Program-made: the position numbers and the translations under genes
Assembly (NCBI GenBank): GCA_013824385.1
Contig: PNNU01000120.1
Coordinates: forward strand, 1-8,670
Length of the DNA: 8,670 bases
Source: Anaerolinea sp.
GTDB taxonomy: Bacteria > Chloroflexota > Anaerolineae > Anaerolineales > Anaerolineaceae
Direction of reading: 5' to 3'
In this document: piece by piece, positions 6,028-8,670 of the stretch
Position numbering within the stretch: the first letter of the stretch is position 1
Layout of the letters: each line of letters opens with the position of its first letter
The notes under the pieces: model-generated
The model's input: the letters and a program-made list of their open reading frames with translations, nothing else
Databases searched by the model: none
Told to the model about the DNA's origin: nothing

Positions 6028-6726
6028 ATGACCCCCAACGAACCCTCCAAGCAAGCTGAGCAAGTCAGAGACATGTTTACGCGTATCGCAGGCCGTTACG
6101 ACCTGATGAATCGCCTGATGAGTTTTGGCCAGGACGTATTCTGGCGCCGCAAGATGATGGCGAAGATTATCTTTCCGTCTCACGCCCGGGTTTTGGATCT
6201 TGGCGCCGGCACCGGGGATCTTTCGCGCGAAGTACGCAGGCTCACTGAAGGCGCCTCCATCATCGCTGCGGATTTCACCCTGGGCATGCTCCAGGCTGGC
6301 AAGGAATGGCAGTCTATTCAACGCTGCAACACAGATGCCATGCACCTGCCTTTTGATAATGGTGGTTTTGATGTGGTCGTTTCGGGGTTCCTGGTGCGTA
6401 ACGTTGAAAATGTGGATCAAACGCTGGCCGAGATGGCGCGAGTGCTCAAGCCTGGCGGTCAACTCTTGATTCTGGATATGACCCGTCCGCGCAGCAAGTT
6501 GCTGGCGCCCTTCATCCGTTTCTATCTCAACCGGGTTGTTCCGCTGCTCGGCACGCTGGTTACAGGTCAGAAAGAAGCCTACACCTATCTACCCGATTCC
6601 ACACAAAGCTTTCTGAAAGCCGAAGACCTGGCAACAAAAATGAAGGCCAGCGGCCTTCATAAAGTGGAGTTTGAAACTCTCAATTTTGGCACCGTAGCGA
6701 TTCACCGCGGAATGCTGGCCTCGTAA
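6028..6726 (+). CDS. menG: Demethylmenaquinone methyltransferase (MenG/UbiE family)
   Basis: 232 residues from ATG 6028; GTG 6022 would add two residues and cannot be excluded. This SAM-dependent enzyme methylates demethylmenaquinone, the last step of menaquinone synthesis. Seen: the N-terminal family block YDLMNRLMSFGQDVFWRRKM (24-43), SAM-binding motif I VLDLGAGTGDL (55-65), the acidic residue after motif II (AADF, 80-83), the FLVRNVENV block (121-129), RVLKPGG (138-144), and the late family segment GTLVTGQKEAYTYLPDSTQS (175-194) ending FGTVAIHRG (220-228). The length agrees with bacterial MenG. The ubiquinone variant UbiE has the same fold; menaquinone is preferred here because the inferred lineage makes no ubiquinone. 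It follows msrQ by nine bases, so it is likely cotranscribed. Confidence 0.93.
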   Translation: MTPNEPSKQAEQVRDMFTRIAGRYDLMNRLMSFGQDVFWRRKMMAKIIFPSHARVLDLGAGTGDLSREVRRLTEGASIIAADFTLGMLQAGKEWQSIQRCNTDAMHLPFDNGGFDVVVSGFLVRNVENVDQTLAEMARVLKPGGQLLILDMTRPRSKLLAPFIRFYLNRVVPLLGTLVTGQKEAYTYLPDSTQSFLKAEDLATKMKASGLHKVEFETLNFGTVAIHRGMLAS

Positions 6727-6735
6727 TTGAATTCA

Positions 6736-6818
6736 TGTCATAGCGAACCCTGCACTAACAATAATCTCTGTCATTGCGAACCCTGCACGACTCGATGACT
6801 GTCATTGCGAACCCTGCA
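6736..6818 (-). repeat. Three tandem copies of the repeat's end, two of them orphan
   Basis: TGTCATTGCGAACCCTGCA, the reverse complement of the right end of copy A, occurs at 6736-6754 (one changed base, TAG for TTG), 6769-6787 and 6800-6818. The starts are 33 and 31 bases apart. Only the last is joined to a matching opposite end (at 6879-6899). The 13-14 bases between the units are unrelated, so this is a cluster of element ends, not an ordinary tandem repeat. It starts nine bases after the menG stop. Confidence 0.8.
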
Positions 6819-6899
6819 ATAATAACTCTTCAGAGTGTCTTCTTAATCGCAGTTTCATTTCTGACAGAATGTATATCTTGTCAGGGTGAAGCAATCCCC
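6800..6899 (-). repeat. Dispersed ~100-bp repeat, copy B (reverse orientation)
   Basis: Begins TGTCATTGCGAACCCTGCA (6800-6818) and ends TCAGGGTGAAGCAATCCCC (6881-6899), the reverse complement of the ends of copy A. Total 100 bp. The interior does not match copies A, C or D, but contains a short inverted repeat, CTGACA (6862-6867) with TGTCAG (6879-6884). Confidence 0.8.
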
Positions 6900-6972
6900 A
6901 ATTCTCCGTTAGCAATTATCTGATTCGCTCTTTAGGTTTGTTTGCATGTGAAAGACTACTTTTTAGAATAAG

Positions 6973-7007
6973 ATGCTAGACCCATACTACGAGTCTAGCA
7001 TTTTATT
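6973..7007 (+). terminator. Rho-independent-type terminator hairpin downstream of menG
   Basis: ATGCTAGAC (6973-6981) and GTCTAGCAT (6993-7001) pair perfectly around an 11-base loop and are followed by TTTATT (7002-7007). It is 246 bases after the menG stop with no gene between, so the msrPQ-menG message may end here after running through the repeat copies. The stem is AT-moderate, so strength is uncertain. Confidence 0.5.
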
Positions 7008-7077
7008 GCGATTAAAGACGGGTTGAGATGTTTCTTATTCAAACCATCTTTTTGTGTTAAATGAATTCTTCCTCGAA

Positions 7078-7178
7078 GGGGATTGCTTCACCCTAACATG
7101 AGAAAATGGTGGGTTTGAGGCGAACCCTTGATTAACCATTGTGAATTTGGAGCCATTGGTGCAGGGTTCGCAATGACA
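7078..7178 (+). repeat. Dispersed ~100-bp repeat, copy C
   Basis: Starts GGGGATTGCTTCACCCTAAC and ends CAGGGTTCGCAATGACA; 101 bp. Its interior closely matches copy D for about 40 bases after the left end (ending near ACCCTTGAT), unlike copies A and B. A central hairpin, GGGTTTG with CGAACCC, lies at 7111-7127. Copies C and D therefore share a more recent common ancestor. Confidence 0.8.
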
Positions 7179-7205
7179 TTAGACAAGTGGAGATTCCCCC
7201 TGCGT

Positions 7206-7309
7206 GGGACCTTGTGCTTCACCCTGACACGAGAAAATGGTGGGTTTGAGTCAAACCCTTGATAAACCTTTGGGTGTTGAGAGTTAATGGACCAGGGTTC
7301 GCAATGACA
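7206..7309 (+). repeat. Dispersed ~100-bp repeat, copy D
   Basis: The left end is degraded (GGGACCTTGTGCTTCACCCT), the right end intact (CAGGGTTCGCAATGACA, 7293-7309); about 104 bp. The central hairpin GGGTTTGAGTCAAACCC (7242-7258) is a perfect palindrome apart from its single middle base. It starts 27 bases after copy C and ends 22 bases before the recR terminator hairpin. Confidence 0.78.
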
Positions 7310-7325
7310 AAAGTAAGACATTAAT

Positions 7326-7356
7326 AAAAAAGGTGGGTTCGGAGAACGAACCCACC
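7326..7356 (-). terminator. Rho-independent terminator of the dnaX-ebfC-recR operon
   Basis: On the minus strand GGTGGGTTCG (7356-7347) and CGAACCCACC (7341-7332) form a ten-pair stem with a five-base loop, directly followed by TTTTTT (7331-7326). It lies 31 bases past the recR stop. The flanking A-run on the other side (7361-7366) could make it work on the plus strand as well. Confidence 0.85.
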
Positions 7357-7387
7357 CTACAAAAAATCATGAACATACCTACAAATA

Positions 7388-7996
7388 CTATCCCATATCC
7401 TGTCTGCCGGCCAATGCCCGCAGCAGGGTATTTTGATCCGCATATTCCAAATCGCCGCCCATTGGCAATCCGCGCGCCAGGCGGGTGACACGTACGCCCA
7501 TTGGCAGCAGCTGCTGCCTCAGGTAAAGTGCTGTGGCATCGCCTTCCATGCTCGGATTGGTTGCCAGGATGATCTCTTTTGCTTCGCCACTGCGTACGCG
7601 TTCCAACAGGGGCTTGATCTTCAGGTCATCGGGTCCAACACCCTCAATAGGAGAAAGCACGCCCTGCAGCACGTGGTAGCGGCCATGAAAGCCGCCTGTG
7701 CGTTCAATCGCCAGCACGTCCAAAGGATCTTCGACGACACAGATAGTACCGTCCGCGCGTTTTTCGTCTTCACAAATTTCACAGTGTTCCTGGGTGGAAA
7801 GGGTGATGTGAAAGCAGATGGTGCACTGCCCGGTCGCCGTTTTCAACCCTGTCAGCGCGTTGACCAATTGGCTTGAGAGGTCTTCAGGCGCTCTTAAGAT
7901 ATGAAACGCCAACCGCGACGCGGATTTGGGTCCGATGCCGGGCAGGCGCTCGAGAGCGTTGATCAGGTTTTGAATCGGCTGGGGCAGAATGGACAT
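7388..7996 (-). CDS. recR: Recombination protein RecR
   Basis: 202 residues, the usual RecR length. RecR forms a ring clamp on DNA and, with RecO and RecF, loads RecA at gaps. Domains in order: a helix-hairpin-helix (LPGIGPKSASRLA, 18-30), a C4 zinc finger with C58, C61, C72 and C75, a Toprim domain opening CVVEDPLDV (86-94) with EIILATNPSMEGDATALYL (141-159), and the C-terminal LARGLPMGGDLEYADQNTLL (173-192). All key residues are present. The start follows the ebfC stop by eight bases with no strong ribosome site, suggesting coupling. It is the last gene of the operon and is followed by a strong terminator. Confidence 0.97.
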   Translation of the reverse strand: MSILPQPIQNLINALERLPGIGPKSASRLAFHILRAPEDLSSQLVNALTGLKTATGQCTICFHITLSTQEHCEICEDEKRADGTICVVEDPLDVLAIERTGGFHGRYHVLQGVLSPIEGVGPDDLKIKPLLERVRSGEAKEIILATNPSMEGDATALYLRQQLLPMGVRVTRLARGLPMGGDLEYADQNTLLRALAGRQDMG

Positions 7997-8004
7997 AAGT
8001 CAGG

Positions 8005-8349
8005 TTAGAAACCCATACCTGAAAGTCCGCCGGCCAGGGGACCCATTTTATCTTCAGAAAGCTTGCGGGATGCATCCAGGGCCAGGTTGACGGCACTGAG
8101 CACCAGATCCTGCAGCATTTCGGCATCCGCGTCTTTGATCAATTCGGGGTCAATGATCACTTCCTTGCAATGCTGGTCGCCAGTCATGGTAACTTTCACC
8201 GCGCCGCCGCCTGCAGAAGAGGTGACTGTTTCAATCGCCAATTGTTCCTGTGCGATGGCCATTTGTTCCTGCATTTTCTTGATCTGGGCCATCATTCCGC
8301 CGCCCATACCACCACCGCCTCCGGCGGGTCGATTGAATCCTTTTGCCAT
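8005..8349 (-). CDS. ebfC: Nucleoid-associated protein, YbaB/EbfC family
   Basis: 114 residues (E. coli YbaB is 109). The ATG at 8349 is chosen because AGGAGAA lies just upstream on the minus strand (8361-8355); an upstream in-frame start at 8445 would overlap dnaX heavily and add an unrelated 32-residue extension. The protein is a small dimeric DNA-binding nucleoid factor. The N-terminus is Gly- and Met-rich (MAKGFNRPAGGGGGMGGGMM), followed by the family's IKKMQEQM helix (23-30), the strand VKVTMTGDQHCKEVIIDPEL (51-70) and the long helix LVLSAVNLALDASRKL (82-97). Position between dnaX and recR is the conserved context that confirms the assignment. Confidence 0.95.
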   Translation of the reverse strand: MAKGFNRPAGGGGGMGGGMMAQIKKMQEQMAIAQEQLAIETVTSSAGGGAVKVTMTGDQHCKEVIIDPELIKDADAEMLQDLVLSAVNLALDASRKLSEDKMGPLAGGLSGMGF

Positions 8350-8374
8350 GCTTATTCTCCTGATAATTAGTTTA

Positions 8375-8670
8375 TTACTGGCGGAGCTTGCCGCCCAAAT
8401 TAATGGCTGTTCCAACGATGCCGTCCGCATCGACATCAAGTTCAACGGAAGAAGACAACTTGCCGCTCACCACGATACAGGTGATGGGCAGGTCCACTTT
8501 CAACAGATGGTTGATCACTTTTCGGGTGACATCCAGGTTTTCGGCGGTTTCCATTTTTGATTTTAACACTTCGCTGGCAAAGCCGATCACCAGTGCACCG
8601 TCTTTGATCTGGATGGTTTTATGCGAATTCAGCAGTGCTTCTGTTTGAGAACGCAGGCTTTTCACTTCCG
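8375..8670 (-). CDS. dnaX: DNA polymerase III gamma/tau subunit, C-terminal fragment
   Basis: The frame is open to the right edge; 97 C-terminal residues are visible, without the AAA+ ATPase part. The segment LRSQTEALLNSHKTIQIKDG, then LVIGFASEVLKSKME and a final VINHLLKVDLPITCIVV-type strand, match the C-terminal domain that follows the clamp-loader core in many DnaX proteins (a KSQTEALL...-type helix and a DGALVIGF strand). Sequence similarity alone would be moderate evidence; the order dnaX-ebfC-recR with gaps of 25 and 8 bases is highly conserved in bacteria and settles it. The operon promoter lies outside the window. Confidence 0.85.
   Translation of the reverse strand, partial: EVKSLRSQTEALLNSHKTIQIKDGALVIGFASEVLKSKMETAENLDVTRKVINHLLKVDLPITCIVVSGKLSSSVELDVDADGIVGTAINLGGKLRQ

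Noticed and set aside
6736..6818. CRISPR-like array of three 19-base repeats
   Set aside because: Spacers are only 13-14 bases, the repeat recurs elsewhere as an element end, and no cas gene is present.
7088..7321. Minus-strand reading frame of 77 codons in the gap before recR
   Set aside because: It is made almost entirely of repeat copies C and D and has no ribosome site or recognisable protein pattern.
7433..7876. 147-codon plus-strand frame opposite recR
   Set aside because: recR on the other strand has all its domain motifs; the opposite frame has none.
8063..8560. 165-codon plus-strand frame opposite ebfC and dnaX
   Set aside because: It is antisense to two genes confirmed by sequence and gene order; the Pro-rich stretch is the reverse of the Gly-rich EbfC N-terminus.

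Overview
The window reads as chromosomal DNA of an anaerobic or facultative, menaquinone-using bacterium, most likely a Chloroflexota (Anaerolineae-like) genome. That placement is an inference from protein flavour, from the Tat lipoprotein-type MsrP (expected where there is no classical periplasm), from the MenG-type methyltransferase and from the intergenic repeat family. No rRNA or complete phylogenetic marker is present to prove it.

Layout, left to right. (1) 3-695 (+): C-terminal part of a probable extracellular zinc metalloprotease with a full metzincin-type HExxHxxGxxH motif and a final calcium-binding-type loop. (2) 789-2362: a well-formed promoter, then a translationally coupled two-gene operon: a cytoplasmic BNR/Asp-box beta-propeller (922-2037) overlapped by 4 bases by a MoaD/ThiS-like ubiquitin-fold protein ending in Gly-Gly (2034-2330), closed by a perfect hairpin. 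(3) 2337-2887: an AT-rich VOC/PhnB-like gene on the minus strand, bracketed by two hairpins with the same arm sequence. (4) 2904-3263: a copy of a roughly 100-bp palindromic repeat, tRNA-Glu(CTC) on the minus strand with its own promoter, and a divergent promoter for the next gene. (5) 3287-4276 (+): a membrane protein with a DUF3592-type domain plus an unassigned C-terminal domain. (6) 4395-6726 (+): msrP-msrQ-menG, a compact operon for repair of oxidised methionine outside the cytoplasm, followed by the last step of menaquinone synthesis. (7) 6727-7387: a 660-base gene-free region holding three more full copies and two extra half copies of the repeat, a plus-strand terminator-like hairpin and the minus-strand recR terminator. 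(8) 7388-8670 (-): dnaX (C-terminal end only), ebfC/ybaB, recR, the classic replication/recombination gene order, convergent with menG.

How the genes fit together. MsrQ is a haem membrane protein that passes quinol electrons to the Mo enzyme MsrP; menG makes the quinone, so the operon joins the enzyme, its electron route and the last step of making the carrier. The propeller/Gly-Gly protein pair is the best candidate for an uncharacterised system: a ubiquitin-fold carrier with a dedicated partner, with no activating E1-like enzyme or sulfur donor visible nearby. The repeat family, with conserved imperfect inverted ends about 100 bp apart and a variable middle, is the most striking non-coding signal.
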